Below, one piece after another: positions 8,495 to 18,141 of a DNA stretch of 64,000 bases; within the stretch, counting starts at the first letter, position 1; each line of letters starts with the position of its first letter. This DNA comes from Candidatus Paracaedibacteraceae bacterium (GTDB taxonomy: Bacteria; Pseudomonadota; Alphaproteobacteria; Paracaedibacterales; Paracaedibacteraceae). The stretch is taken from NCBI GenBank assembly GCA_019459505.1, contig JAIBEV010000041.1, positions 39,823 through 103,822 on the forward strand. Reading direction: 5' to 3'. The position numbers and the translations under genes were made by a program. The notes under the pieces were generated by a model that was given only the letters and a program-made list of their open reading frames with translations, had not been told where the DNA came from and made no database searches.

Positions 8495-10801
8495 TTAAGG
8501 CAAGGGTTCAAATAATGCTTCAAGGTCATCGGCATTAAAGAGCCCATCACTATCTTTTTGTCCGTCAAATATCCCTGATAATAAAGTTGCTTTGCGTTGT
8601 TGCATTAGCATGATTTTTTCTTCAACAGTACCAATTGTTATCAGCTTATAGACAAAGACTGGTTTGTCTTGGCCAATACGATAAGCTCTGTCTGTGGCTT
8701 GATTTTCCACAGCAGGGTTCCACCAAGGATCGAAATGGATAACGGTATCAGCAGCTGTTAAATTCAGACCTGTTCCGCCTGCTTTTAAGCTAATCAAAAA
8801 GATAGGAACACGGCCAGACTGGAATTCTTCAATCGGCGTTCCACGATCTTTTGTTTGTCCTGTTAACTTGACGAAGGGAAGGCCAATCTGGGTTAATTCT
8901 TCCTCAATTAAAGCAAGCATACTAGTAAATTGTGAGAAAAGCAAAATTTGACGGCCTTCTTCGATCATCTCGGGCAAGGTATCCCTCAAGAACTGTACTT
9001 TTGCGGATTCTAGAACGCCGCGGGCTGCTTCTAGTTTTAAAAGACGAGGATCACAGCAAACTTGGCGAAGTTTTAACAAGGCATCTAAGATAACAATATG
9101 ACTCTTATTTAATCCCTTTTCTTGAATTTCCTGGCGTACACGCTCATGCATGGTTAAGCGAATGCTTTCATAGAGGGCGCGTTGCTCGGGCAACAATTCA
9201 ATATTTTGAATCATTTCGGTTTTAGGTGGTAATTCCGAAACCACTTGGGATTTCGTGCGACGCAGCATAAATGGCTTAATACGACGAGCAAGGTTTTCCC
9301 GGCGTATATTGTCATTTTGTTTTTCAATTGGTACGCGGAATGTCTGATTAAATTTCTTTTGGTCTCCCAAAAAACCAGGCATCAAAAAGTAGAAGAGGGC
9401 CCAAAGTTCTCCTAAATGATTTTCCATCGGTGTTCCGGTCAAGCATAATCGGTGGCGTGCATTAATTTGTTGTACCGTTCTGTGGGCCATGGTGTTGGGG
9501 TTTTTGATAACCTGAGCTTCATCCAAAATCAACATATGGAATTCATGTTTAATCAGAAAGTCTTTATCCCGTGATAGCAACGGATAAGTTGTCAAAATCA
9601 GATCGTGTGTATTAATTTTATCAAATAAATCTTTGCGATCTTGACCATGCAGCGTCAATACTTTTAGGTCAGGGGCATATTTTGCTGATTCATGACGCCA
9701 GTTGACCATCAAACTCGTTGGAGCGACCACTAGAATCGGTCTATTCATACGACCTGATTCTTTTTCTTTTAGAATGTGTGCTAACGCCTGTACTGTTTTA
9801 CCTAACCCCATGTCATCGGCTAAGATACCATTCAGATTATTTTCTCGTAAAAACTGAAGCCAGCTTAATCCTTGGGATTGGTAGCAGCGTAATTCACACT
9901 GTAATCCCGTGGGAATATCCACAGGAGTGATTTTTGTAAAGTCTTTAAGTTTTGCTCCAAGCTCACGGACTTGTTCATCCCCAAACCATCGCATTTGTGC
10001 CGCTTGCATTGCCGCCTCAATTTCGACTAATTGGGTGGATTGCCAAGAGGATAGGCGTAATTTACCATCATCGGTTAAGGAATCTGCATCATGCAATTCA
10101 ATTAAAGTTTGGGCAATAAAACGGATCTTATCAGCAGGAACAGGCAAGAGACGTCCATCGTCTAAAGGAACGTAAATGGCGCCCCCATCTTTAGAGTCAA
10201 GAGCAGATTTAAATTGATCTTTTGCACCTTCTTCCCGCAGCATACGAACAAGTAAAGGCAAAATATTCACACGTTCGCCATCGATCATCATTCCCAATTC
10301 TAGGTCGAACCAGTCGGTGGTCGTACTCAGGGCTTTATTAAGATTTGCATACCATTCTCCTTCCATTTCAATAGGACGAAATGGGAAAGAATTATCCACC
10401 TTGACCGTCCAACCTTGCTCTTCGAATTTTGGCATATGAACCAAGTAAAATTCTCGAGCTAGGTGAGCAATACTTTGCTCTCCATCAACCAGCACATGGG
10501 TTGCTGTCGCTAGATTAGAAGGATCAATTACAGCCCCTAAGGATTTAATAGGGACCCAGCCAATGGCTGCAAGCTGATCTGCTAGGGGTTGTAGAATAGA
10601 GTGATGGGCCCCATCTGCTCTGCAAACAGTGCTCTCGCCGACAAGCGATAGATCAGCCATAATACTGATAATACTCTTAGCAGCAGACCAAGGTTTATCT
10701 TTAACTTTGACTTCGCCTGAAAAAAGGTGCAGATGGGGTGTTTCTGAGAGATTGGTCATATTTATTAAAGCTGAACTTACAGAGCTTGAGCTGGTCATCA
10801 T
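8495..10801 (-). CDS. SNF2/Rad54-family DEAD/DEAH-box helicase
   Basis: The 768-residue protein has the complete SNF2 motor. Walker A reads DDMGLGKTVQALA, motif II reads DEAQ, motif III reads LTGTPMENHLGELW, and the C-terminal lobe carries LFSQFTSMLALIEE, SLKAGGTGLNLTAADTVIHFDPWWNP and an AYRIGQ end motif. Such proteins are ATP-driven double-stranded DNA translocases in the cytoplasm, linked to DNA repair or to defence systems. The N-terminal 280 residues are poorly conserved, and I see no SWIM zinc finger, which often precedes this motor in larger bacterial relatives. No partner gene is adjacent. The start is uncertain because none of the candidate ATGs has a clear ribosome-binding site. Confidence 0.9.
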   Translation of the reverse strand: MMTSSSSVSSALINMTNLSETPHLHLFSGEVKVKDKPWSAAKSIISIMADLSLVGESTVCRADGAHHSILQPLADQLAAIGWVPIKSLGAVIDPSNLATATHVLVDGEQSIAHLAREFYLVHMPKFEEQGWTVKVDNSFPFRPIEMEGEWYANLNKALSTTTDWFDLELGMMIDGERVNILPLLVRMLREEGAKDQFKSALDSKDGGAIYVPLDDGRLLPVPADKIRFIAQTLIELHDADSLTDDGKLRLSSWQSTQLVEIEAAMQAAQMRWFGDEQVRELGAKLKDFTKITPVDIPTGLQCELRCYQSQGLSWLQFLRENNLNGILADDMGLGKTVQALAHILKEKESGRMNRPILVVAPTSLMVNWRHESAKYAPDLKVLTLHGQDRKDLFDKINTHDLILTTYPLLSRDKDFLIKHEFHMLILDEAQVIKNPNTMAHRTVQQINARHRLCLTGTPMENHLGELWALFYFLMPGFLGDQKKFNQTFRVPIEKQNDNIRRENLARRIKPFMLRRTKSQVVSELPPKTEMIQNIELLPEQRALYESIRLTMHERVRQEIQEKGLNKSHIVILDALLKLRQVCCDPRLLKLEAARGVLESAKVQFLRDTLPEMIEEGRQILLFSQFTSMLALIEEELTQIGLPFVKLTGQTKDRGTPIEEFQSGRVPIFLISLKAGGTGLNLTAADTVIHFDPWWNPAVENQATDRAYRIGQDKPVFVYKLITIGTVEEKIMLMQQRKATLLSGIFDGQKDSDGLFNADDLEALFEPLP

Positions 10802-11095
10802 TATTCTAAATTCAATTACTTAGCACAATTTATCATCCAATTAGTATAGGCTATAATTTCTGTTCTTGTCTATATATATTTTGTTAAAACAAGAGAATTC
10901 TTTAATGCTTAGATCCGCCTAACCTAACGGATAGTTAAATGCTATGGTTAAACCTCAGATTTCTTGTGTTTTTATCCATTTTTCTTGGAGAGCTTTTCAG
11001 CCAATTACCACCATAGAGCCTTCTAAGTTTAGATTTATTAAAGACAGAAAACCGTTATTAATATCAACTTAAGGAGGCTCTCCGAATTGGTTATT
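10802..11095. other. intergenic region between the SNF2 and suhB genes
   Basis: This stretch of just under 300 bases is AT-rich and holds no open frame with coding character. It should contain the promoter of the SNF2 gene and the 3' end of the suhB transcript. I see no convincing hairpin with a T-run. Confidence 0.5.
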
Positions 11096-11899
11096 CTACT
11101 CTATAATCGCTTTTTTTAGGTGAGGGAAAATTGCTTCATTAGCCGCAATGATGCTGCCGTTATCGAGAAATAACTGCGCACCCTCAAAATCACAGACATA
11201 ACCACCCGCTTCCTTCACAATCAAGGCTCCCGCGGCAATATCCCAAGATTTTAGATTCATTTCGAAACAACCTTCAAGTCGTCCAGAGGCCACAAAGCAT
11301 AAATCCAAGGCAGCGCAACCAAAACGACGCATTCCGGATACTTGAGTTACGAGGTTGCGAAATCCGTTCGTAAATTTTGCTGAATTACCTCGAGCACCGT
11401 ACGGTGTTCCAGAGGCAATCAAAGCTTCATCCAGGTGGTGACGTCCAGAAACGCGCAGACGCCGTTGGTTTAAAAATGATCCGCTTCCTTTTTCCGACCA
11501 ATAAAGTTCGTCAACGACGGGATTGTAAACCACCCCAGCCACGACTTCATTTTTGCGACGGAGCGCAATTGATATGGCAAAATGAGGGATTCCGTGTAAA
11601 AAGTTAGAGGTTCCATCGAGGGGATCAATAATCCAAGTGTTATCAAGATCCTCTCCTGGAATGGTGCCCGATTCTTCAATCAAGAAGCCATAAGACGGCC
11701 GAGCCTTTTGCAGGTCTTGGATAATAATCTTTTCAGACCGTAAATCAGCAGTGCTAACGAACTCCCCTAAATTTTTACGAGAAACTTGAAGTTGTTCAAT
11801 CTCACCAAAATCGCGAATCAGAGCTCGACCAGCTTTTTGCGCAGCTGCGACCATGACATTGATTAGTGCTGAACCTGTCAACATGCGTTGTGATGACAT
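11096..11899 (-). CDS. suhB: inositol monophosphatase family protein (SuhB-like)
   Basis: The 267-residue protein shows the metal-binding motifs of the inositol monophosphatase superfamily: EESG, then WIIDPLDGTSNFLHGIPHFA, and near the C-terminus SWDIAAGALIVKEAGG. These residues bind Mg2+ ions and the phosphate group. In proteobacteria SuhB hydrolyses inositol-1-phosphate in vitro and also works in rRNA transcription antitermination. The ATG at 11899 follows a GAAAGGAA ribosome-binding site. The efp and aldolase genes lie upstream on the same strand but are separated by about 220 bases and a terminator, so suhB is probably transcribed separately. Confidence 0.93.
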   Translation of the reverse strand: MSSQRMLTGSALINVMVAAAQKAGRALIRDFGEIEQLQVSRKNLGEFVSTADLRSEKIIIQDLQKARPSYGFLIEESGTIPGEDLDNTWIIDPLDGTSNFLHGIPHFAISIALRRKNEVVAGVVYNPVVDELYWSEKGSGSFLNQRRLRVSGRHHLDEALIASGTPYGARGNSAKFTNGFRNLVTQVSGMRRFGCAALDLCFVASGRLEGCFEMNLKSWDIAAGALIVKEAGGYVCDFEGAQLFLDNGSIIAANEAIFPHLKKAIIE

Positions 11900-12068
11900 T
11901 GGAATTCCTTTCTAAATAGACTTTTCGCACTTAAAATTTTTGTTTTATGTAGCGGTAAAAAAGATCTAAAACCCCGCACCTATTTCAATTGATCTAAAGG
12001 GGTTCCTGATCTTTTTGTTCTTATCATAACGCAAAAGGCAGCAGTAACGAAAGAGGCCGAATAAACAT

Positions 12069-12091
12069 CCCCTGATCATCACAATCAGGGG
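12069..12091 (-). terminator. terminator downstream of efp
   Basis: CCCCTGAT and ATCAGGGG form an 8-bp perfect stem around a 7-base loop, about 30 bases after the efp stop on the minus strand. On that strand the stem is followed by a loose T-rich stretch (ATGTTTATT). Confidence 0.6.
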
Positions 12092-12120
12092 TAAAAACTT
12101 TTTAAAATCCGCTGCGATTC

Positions 12121-12684
12121 TTATTTCGCGCGTTCTACATAAGTTGCATCAGCTGTATTCACCACAACACGCATGCCTGCCTCAATATGAGGAGGTACCA
12201 TAATTTTGAGACCATTTTCCAAAACTGCTGGTTTATAAGAGGAGCTAGCTGTTTGTCCTTTAACGACAGCATCGGCTTGATCAATCGCTAAGATAACGGT
12301 GTCTGGCAACTGAACGCTGATTGGACGCCCTTCATACATAGAAATATTGACAATCATATTATCTTGTAGAAAGGTAGAGGCGTCACCCACGAAATCGCTG
12401 GAAATTGTAATTTGTTCAAAGGTTTCTTGATCCATGAAAACGAAATCATCACCTTCGGCATAAAGGTATTGAAAGGGGCGGGCTTCTAAATGAACACGCT
12501 CAACCGTGTCTGCTGACCGAAACCGCTCATGGAGTTTGGTGCCTTCAATCAAAGCCTTCATTTCAACTTGCATGTAAGCGCCACCTTTACCCGGTTGGGT
12601 ATGCTGCGTTTTAGTGACTACCCAAAGTTTGCCATTATAATCTAAAATATTACCAATACGAATTGATACACCGTTAATTTTCAT
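12121..12684 (-). CDS. efp: translation elongation factor P
   Basis: EF-P enters the ribosomal E site and relieves stalling at polyproline. The 187-residue protein has the KOW-like N-terminal domain with the [12 protein letters not shown] loop, whose lysine is the usual modification site. Two OB domains follow, ending with the [18 protein letters not shown] signature region. The ATG at 12684 follows AAGGGA at good spacing and aligns with the family start; a longer frame from 12744 has no such support. It is 34 bases downstream of the aldolase gene, so the two are probably cotranscribed. Confidence 0.96.
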   Translation of the reverse strand: MKINGVSIRIGNILDYNGKLWVVTKTQHTQPGKGGAYMQVEMKALIEGTKLHERFRSADTVERVHLEARPFQYLYAEGDDFVFMDQETFEQITISSDFVGDASTFLQDNMIVNISMYEGRPISVQLPDTVILAIDQADAVVKGQTASSSYKPAVLENGLKIMVPPHIEAGMRVVVNTADATYVERAK

Positions 12685-12718
12685 ACCGTTACGATCCCTT
12701 ATAAGCTTTCTGAATAAC

Positions 12719-13639
12719 TTATCGCTTCTGGCGAAAAATCTCAACTACTTCTTGAGCCATGGATAAGGCTTCTTCTTTTGGCCGTTGAAAGAAGTTACGC
12801 CCAATAATTGATCCAAAACCCCCGCCGTCAACAATTGCCTGCGTATCTTCTAAGACGGAGGCAGTGTCTTTGGACTCTCCCCCTGAGAATATCACCATAC
12901 GACGGCCATTAAAGCAAGCGTCAACTACATGCTTGACGCGTGCTGCTAAGGTTGATACATCCACGTATTTTTCATATAGGGGTTTGGCAGATTTCATTTC
13001 TACGTGTGCTGTGGGCAGCTTAACTTTGATGATATGGGCGCCTAGTTCACAAGCCATATGGGCTCCATAAGCAATAACGTCTGCTGCTGTTTCACCATCT
13101 TTTGATAGGGCGCCTCGGGCATACGACCAAGCAATAACAGCAAGACCACAGGCTTTAGCTTCGGCTGCTAGTTCGCGTAATTCTTCAATCTGTTCGTAGG
13201 ACATATCGGAGCCTGGATAAATGGTAAATCCGATCGCAGAGCATCCCAAACGCAACGCATCATCAATACTCGCTGTTACTGCTTGGTCAGGGGCATTGTC
13301 GTTGCCAAAAAGAGAGTTGCCACTGTTAATTTTAAGAATTGTGGGAACAGCGCCCAGAAATGTATCAGCGCCAGCTTCAAGCAGACCAAGCGGGGCGGCA
13401 AAGGCATTGATGCCACCATCGATAGCAAATTGATAATGATAATGAGGATCATAGGCAGCAGGTGTCATGACAAAGGCGCGGGGACCATGTTCAAAGCCTT
13501 GATCAACGGCCAAAATCATCATTTTACCCGTTCCGCCTAATTTACCATGCATTAAAATGCGGGCTAAGTTTTGTTTGACGCCAATCGAGTCAGCTTCATA
13601 ATTTGAGACGATCTTGCGAACCTTTTGTGTAATGCGCAT
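12719..13639 (-). CDS. fbaB: class I fructose-bisphosphate aldolase (FbaB/DhnA type)
   Basis: The enzyme interconverts fructose-1,6-bisphosphate with dihydroxyacetone phosphate and glyceraldehyde-3-phosphate by a Schiff-base mechanism. The 306-residue protein has [13 protein letters not shown] near the N-terminus, [10 protein letters not shown] in the middle, IAWSYARGA, the lysine strand HIIKVKLPT and the phosphate-binding IFSGGESK and [15 protein letters not shown] loops. The ATG at 13639 follows AAAGGAAA; an upstream ATG at 13669 lacks a site. The archaeal-type class I enzyme occurs in many alphaproteobacteria. Whether it serves glycolysis or gluconeogenesis cannot be told from this window. 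Confidence 0.95.
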   Translation of the reverse strand: MRITQKVRKIVSNYEADSIGVKQNLARILMHGKLGGTGKMMILAVDQGFEHGPRAFVMTPAAYDPHYHYQFAIDGGINAFAAPLGLLEAGADTFLGAVPTILKINSGNSLFGNDNAPDQAVTASIDDALRLGCSAIGFTIYPGSDMSYEQIEELRELAAEAKACGLAVIAWSYARGALSKDGETAADVIAYGAHMACELGAHIIKVKLPTAHVEMKSAKPLYEKYVDVSTLAARVKHVVDACFNGRRMVIFSGGESKDTASVLEDTQAIVDGGGFGSIIGRNFFQRPKEEALSMAQEVVEIFRQKR

Positions 13640-14044
13640 ACCAGGATTTCCTTTGAAAACTTTTCTCAATCATATACCTAACATGCTACAAAAACCAGTT
13701 TTTTAGCCTTGGAATAAAGATAATTTTGGGAATTTCAAGGATGAGGAATAGTGCGAGTAACGAAGGAAAAAGTTTAACTATTTTATAAACCTCCTAATTT
13801 TATTTAAATTGTAAAATAATTATAAAAAATCTCGTTGTAAAGTCTGTTTCAGACAAGAAGATTATGGTTAAGTTTATTTTTTACAAATAAACAAAAGCTA
13901 TATCCATACATGTATCTAACATTTGGTGTAGTTATTTGGCTTAGATTTTAATCCACGGTAAGCCAGTTTCAGAATTAGAGATAAAAAGGTTAAGTGAAGA
14001 ACAAATCATAAGAGCACTATTAAAAAATTAAGAAAGGATACTCT
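13640..14044. other. AT-rich divergent promoter region
   Basis: About 400 bases separate the divergent aldolase and large exported-protein genes. No frame has coding character. The stretch must hold both promoters, but I cannot pick a convincing -35/-10 pair. An AAAGGA site lies just before 14045. Confidence 0.5.
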
Positions 14045-16507
14045 ATGCGTTACATCAAATTTAGAGTTATTATTCTGGCTTCTATAATGCAGCTAATTGG
14101 TCAACAACAGGGGTTAGCTGCAGAGAAGGAAGCAGAGATGCTTGGGTCGGAAGAGATAATATCTTCGCCGGTTCCTGCAGCTGAGGGAGAGGAAAAATCT
14201 GATTTCGATCAAGCTTTAGAAGCATTTATGGAAGAGGAAAATGATCAAGGGAGGAAGCGGTCATCATCCATTTCTAAAAGTAGCAGCACTGATTCTCAAG
14301 TCTCTAAAAAACAAAAAACTTCTCAAAAAAGTTCATTTAAGGTTGCTTTAATTAAAGCGGGTATAACCTCTTATGAAGAGATCATAAGAAATTACAATAA
14401 TATTATTAAAAGAGAAGATAAATCAGGTCCAAGCGCGAACGACCATGAAAATGAGTTGCCTGAAGATGAATTAAACTTAGAAGTTCTTGAGAGTGAAGAT
14501 ATAGAAAATTCTGAGGTAATCCTAACACGACATGCTATTAAAGATGGAATTATATTTCTAAAGAGAGAAAGAGTTAGAGCAGCTCCATGGGTTCATGATA
14601 TTTTAGAGCACATTGCAACGAATGGAGAGGAAGAAGTTCTGCCTTTACCTATTTCCGGAAATGCTGACAAAATTGATTCAGCTATTATATGTATAGAGGC
14701 AAATGGCAGGAAGTTTGCAATACCACTGGGTAACGGTTACCGTCTTCTGAATCCTGAGAGCATAGAGCAGGATTTTGGCTTAAAGGTAGCCTTGAATGCC
14801 GTGGACACGAGTAAAATCAGAGAATTAGGAAGCCAAACCATCTCCTACAATCCACGTGCTACATTGACTACTTATAGTATGCCGGTTGACCTGAATCAGT
14901 TTGCTGTAGATGCCAATAGCTTAGTAAAAACAATTTCTGCTGATGTTGCTAATCCGACCGATGGGATAACTTATAGGATGGCAAGTTATGGTGCTTATGT
15001 ACAAGTGGGACGTAAGCTTGAAATTAATCGGTTACACGACCTTTGTTTGGATCTTTTAGGATACGGTCAAAAGAAAGATTATAAGAGAAAATTTCCCTGG
15101 ATTAAAAATATTCGTCCTATTACAGAGAAAGAAACTATCGTTAATTTACAAAAATGTCTTTTGTCAGCCATAAAAGGTGAGACTTCCGAAACGTGGTATT
15201 TCTCTAATCCATGGAGTAATGATGGAACTAGTCGAGATTATAGTATATCTACCTATTACAAAATTAATTCAGCAAAGAAACGTTATACCAACTTAGAAGA
15301 AGTTGCTGACTATCTTAGAGATTTAGCTAGCAAAGGCAAGTTTTCTATAAAAAAGATTAAAGCGCATAGGGTTTTTGCCGTTGATGAGGATACTAATGAG
15401 ACCATTAGTGAGTGGAATATGTACAAAGGAATCACATTTGAAACTGCACAGAAGAAGGCACGCTATGTCCTTCATGAGGGGATGTGGTTTATGTTGGCTC
15501 TTGACTATGTTGCAGAGATTGATGGTTATATAGAATGTATTTGCTTGCCAGATAATGAACGTCTTAGTTTGCCTGCCAAAGGGCCTAAACAAAAGGAGGG
15601 GCCCTACAATGCAAGTGTCGCTTCAAATGATGATTCTTTTTTATTGTTTGACCAGCGGATAGTTGCGCCTTCTACTCACACTAATGCAACTCCCATTGAA
15701 GTCTGTGACTTGTTAACAAAACAGAAACACTTAGTGCATATAAAGGATGGTACTGATTCTTCAGTTCTTAGTCATTTGTTTGCCCAAGGGTCTGTTTCAG
15801 CAATAACTTTAAAAAGGGATAATGGTTTCCGTTTAGGGATAAAAGATAAGTATGTACGAGCTGAAATACTTGACCTATTAGAGGGAAAAACAGCAGCAGA
15901 GTTTGGAAAGCTTGAGAAACTTTGGCTCCAATTAGCGCAGAAGCATAACGATTGGGCTAGCAAAATGAAAGGTTTATTGAGTTTAGACGCAAAAATGTTA
16001 GGTAATTTTAAAAAAGGTAAAGGATTAACCGAGGCGAAGATTAAAAAACTTGTATCTTTAAAAAAGAATGCTTCTTTAACGGATGCTCTCATCTTTACCG
16101 GTTATAAAAATCATTTGTTTAAAACTTTGGGGAAAAAATTTGCAGACGCTTGTAAATTAGATTTTTCTATGGATCAGGAAGAACGAGACCAAAAAATATG
16201 TGAAGATTTTATAAAAATCTCAGTGAATGTTTTAGGAAAAAAGCTTGTTACTGACTCTCTTATGGAAGAAATTAAAAGAAATTATGGTACTAATCAAATT
16301 CTAGTAAGTCAATTAATCCCCTTTGAGCAATCTCAATTTAAGCCGTCAGACTATCAAATAGTTTATGGAATAATAACAAATAAAACGGGTGCGATGGGTG
16401 AGATTCTTCCATTTTTTAGCCGTGTCAACCTAAAAGAACATGCCACAAGAATAATAAATGAAGGTTATAAAGTCGGCGTTCAAAAGATTGGAATTGTCCA
16501 AATGTAA
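14045..16507 (+). CDS. large exported protein of unknown function, effector candidate
   Basis: The 820-residue product starts with a classical signal peptide (residues 1 to about 26, hydrophobic core VIILASIMQLIG, cleavage near GLAAEKE). An acidic low-complexity segment follows (residues 27-67). Next come two basic clusters, RKR at 70-72 and KKQK at 88-91, joined by a serine/threonine-rich linker, which resembles a bipartite nuclear-localisation signal. The rest is a mixed alpha/beta, lysine-rich protein without a motif I recognise. The ATG follows AAAGGA. The gene is monocistronic, with a strong hairpin 33 bases after its stop. In a symbiont this architecture suggests a host-directed protein, but that is inference. 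Confidence 0.8.
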   Translation: MRYIKFRVIILASIMQLIGQQQGLAAEKEAEMLGSEEIISSPVPAAEGEEKSDFDQALEAFMEEENDQGRKRSSSISKSSSTDSQVSKKQKTSQKSSFKVALIKAGITSYEEIIRNYNNIIKREDKSGPSANDHENELPEDELNLEVLESEDIENSEVILTRHAIKDGIIFLKRERVRAAPWVHDILEHIATNGEEEVLPLPISGNADKIDSAIICIEANGRKFAIPLGNGYRLLNPESIEQDFGLKVALNAVDTSKIRELGSQTISYNPRATLTTYSMPVDLNQFAVDANSLVKTISADVANPTDGITYRMASYGAYVQVGRKLEINRLHDLCLDLLGYGQKKDYKRKFPWIKNIRPITEKETIVNLQKCLLSAIKGETSETWYFSNPWSNDGTSRDYSISTYYKINSAKKRYTNLEEVADYLRDLASKGKFSIKKIKAHRVFAVDEDTNETISEWNMYKGITFETAQKKARYVLHEGMWFMLALDYVAEIDGYIECICLPDNERLSLPAKGPKQKEGPYNASVASNDDSFLLFDQRIVAPSTHTNATPIEVCDLLTKQKHLVHIKDGTDSSVLSHLFAQGSVSAITLKRDNGFRLGIKDKYVRAEILDLLEGKTAAEFGKLEKLWLQLAQKHNDWASKMKGLLSLDAKMLGNFKKGKGLTEAKIKKLVSLKKNASLTDALIFTGYKNHLFKTLGKKFADACKLDFSMDQEERDQKICEDFIKISVNVLGKKLVTDSLMEEIKRNYGTNQILVSQLIPFEQSQFKPSDYQIVYGIITNKTGAMGEILPFFSRVNLKEHATRIINEGYKVGVQKIGIVQM

Positions 16508-16539
16508 GGGATAAAAAGGAAAAAAGGTAACTAAAGGAA

Positions 16540-16579
16540 GGAAGAGGAAAAAGAATCTTAATATTCTTTCTCCGCTTCC
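16540..16579. terminator. bidirectional terminator between convergent genes
   Basis: Two 17-base arms (16540-16556 and 16563-16579) pair at 15 of 17 positions around a 6-base loop. It sits between the convergent genes ending at 16507 and 16630. Both arms are purine or pyrimidine rich, giving short A- or T-rich flanks on both strands. Confidence 0.7.
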
Positions 16580-16629
16580 TGAAGCCTTAAAACTATTCTC
16601 CATTTTTAACAATTTTAAATTAGTGCCTC

Positions 16630-17166
16630 TTACATTAATAATCGATCAAGAAGTTTATGGATTACGCCTTGAACAGCGCGTTCTGTGGCAATTTCTACTT
16701 TTTTACCCCGTCTTAGGGCGTCTTTATTGGTTACAAAATTGTCATTAGTATAGGTTTCAGCAAAAACAGTGGCTTTCGTTTTTGTATTCTGTAACGTAAA
16801 TTTTATTTGAACTTCCGTTTTAGGGCTTTCCCCAAAGGATTGCTGTTGCAGCTCAACAATCTTTGCTGTTAAGCGATAGAGAGAGTCCTTGTTAGTCGAT
16901 AGAAGATTAGCAGCTTGCAGAGATTGTTCGATGGCTTCTTTTAACTGACTGTTGCCAATCTTAGTGTCAGTGTAAAAGGATGTTTCAGAGCCACCACTTA
17001 CCTGTTCTACCTGTATATTCTGATAATATTTTGATGTCTTTGTAACTTTATTTTTTTCTGAAACGGAATAAACCATATCGGACATATCAGCTGGATTGCT
17101 GCAGGCCGATAAAGTAATTGCCAAGAATAAAAAAAGTAGGGGCATGAGCGGGTCGATTATAAACAT
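16630..17166 (-). CDS. predicted lipoprotein
   Basis: The 178-residue protein opens with a lipoprotein signal peptide; the lipobox is LSAC, with the cysteine at residue 22. The mature part is mostly beta-strand and lysine/threonine rich (IGNSQLKEAIEQSL, LYRLTAKIVELQQQSF, VQIKFTLQNTKTKATVF). This resembles small envelope lipoproteins whose C-terminal part forms an alpha/beta domain. I do not recognise a named family. The start is uncertain: the ATG at 17166 lies beside another at 17170 in a different frame and has no clear ribosome-binding site. The gene downstream of 17208 shares the strand, 41 bases away. Confidence 0.68.
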   Translation of the reverse strand: MFIIDPLMPLLFLFLAITLSACSNPADMSDMVYSVSEKNKVTKTSKYYQNIQVEQVSGGSETSFYTDTKIGNSQLKEAIEQSLQAANLLSTNKDSLYRLTAKIVELQQQSFGESPKTEVQIKFTLQNTKTKATVFAETYTNDNFVTNKDALRRGKKVEIATERAVQGVIHKLLDRLLM

Positions 17167-17207
17167 TCATCATAACTCTAGGGTGCCATAAGCCTAGTAA
17201 AAATACG

Positions 17208-17933
17208 TTAATCATGGAATGGTTGGCTATGTATACGGTCGTCACTAATATCGCCATGTTCGAAAGGTTGTGGCGTTGATAATTGGGGAGGCAGCGATGG
17301 AGTTTCTTCTTCTCTCACAGCAGTTATTTCATCTATTGCCGTCTCAGGTGCGCTCAGCTCTCGTTGATTAGGATAAGGAGCAGTGGAGAAGGAAGGGATT
17401 TGTGTGGTATTGTCTGCGGTTACTTTGGGAGTGGACGGAAATAAAGAGTCATCTTGCTGCATGTATGGTTGCTGAGATTGGGACAATGGTCCTTCTGGAA
17501 TGGTTGCTTCCCGCGGGGGGATTGCCTCGGGGGTCACGTCAGAGAGTGGGGCCGGAGACAACGCCTCATCCATAGAAATAAACGGGGCTATGGGGTGGAG
17601 GGGCTGTGTTTCCTCTGGCATTAAGGCACCAGGTTCTTCCATTAAGGGTGCGTGCTCAGATGATCTGTCAATAGTATCTTCCTTCCAGTAACTATCATGA
17701 GTGGTAGGGACAGAGGATATGTCGGGGGCCGTATTAGCTGGATTATCTAAAGAGTTTTCCTGTGACGACGGCGTAAGAATTCGACTTGTTCCTTCCCCTC
17801 GGTCAGCTTCTTTTGGGGGAATGGCTCCAAAAAATGATTTTATTGTCGCCAGGAGGCCGGCTTGCTCGGCTGCTTGAGAATAAGATAGACATAAGGAGAT
17901 TATCATTATCGACTTTAAAATTCTTTTCTGCAT
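17208..17933 (-). CDS. exported proline/serine-rich disordered protein
   Basis: A 241-residue frame starts at an ATG behind a strong AGAGGAGA site. Residues 1-21 form a signal peptide (MIISLCLSYSQAAEQAG). Everything after about residue 40 is rich in P, S, T and E with almost no hydrophobic core, so it is expected to be disordered. Examples are HPIAPFISMDEALSPAPLSD and EEETPSLPPQLSTPQPFEHG. No enzyme motif is visible. It precedes the lipoprotein gene on the same strand and may be cotranscribed with it. Such proteins can be periplasm-spanning linkers or secreted proteins; the role is unknown. Confidence 0.7.
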   Translation of the reverse strand: MQKRILKSIMIISLCLSYSQAAEQAGLLATIKSFFGAIPPKEADRGEGTSRILTPSSQENSLDNPANTAPDISSVPTTHDSYWKEDTIDRSSEHAPLMEEPGALMPEETQPLHPIAPFISMDEALSPAPLSDVTPEAIPPREATIPEGPLSQSQQPYMQQDDSLFPSTPKVTADNTTQIPSFSTAPYPNQRELSAPETAIDEITAVREEETPSLPPQLSTPQPFEHGDISDDRIHSQPFHD

Positions 17934-18141
17934 TGAGTGTCTCCTCTATGGTTTTAATAAATATATGCTCCATGATCGTTAAAATTTAGTTAAGGTAGTG
18001 AGAATTCTGAAGAAAACAGTCTCTATCACAGAGCTCTAATAATAGGTATATATTGCGTCTTTGATAAACGGATGGCATAGTGTCCCTATCTCTAAGGCTG
18101 GAATAAACGGCCGCAGGATTTTTTATAGATGAGAGTCAATC

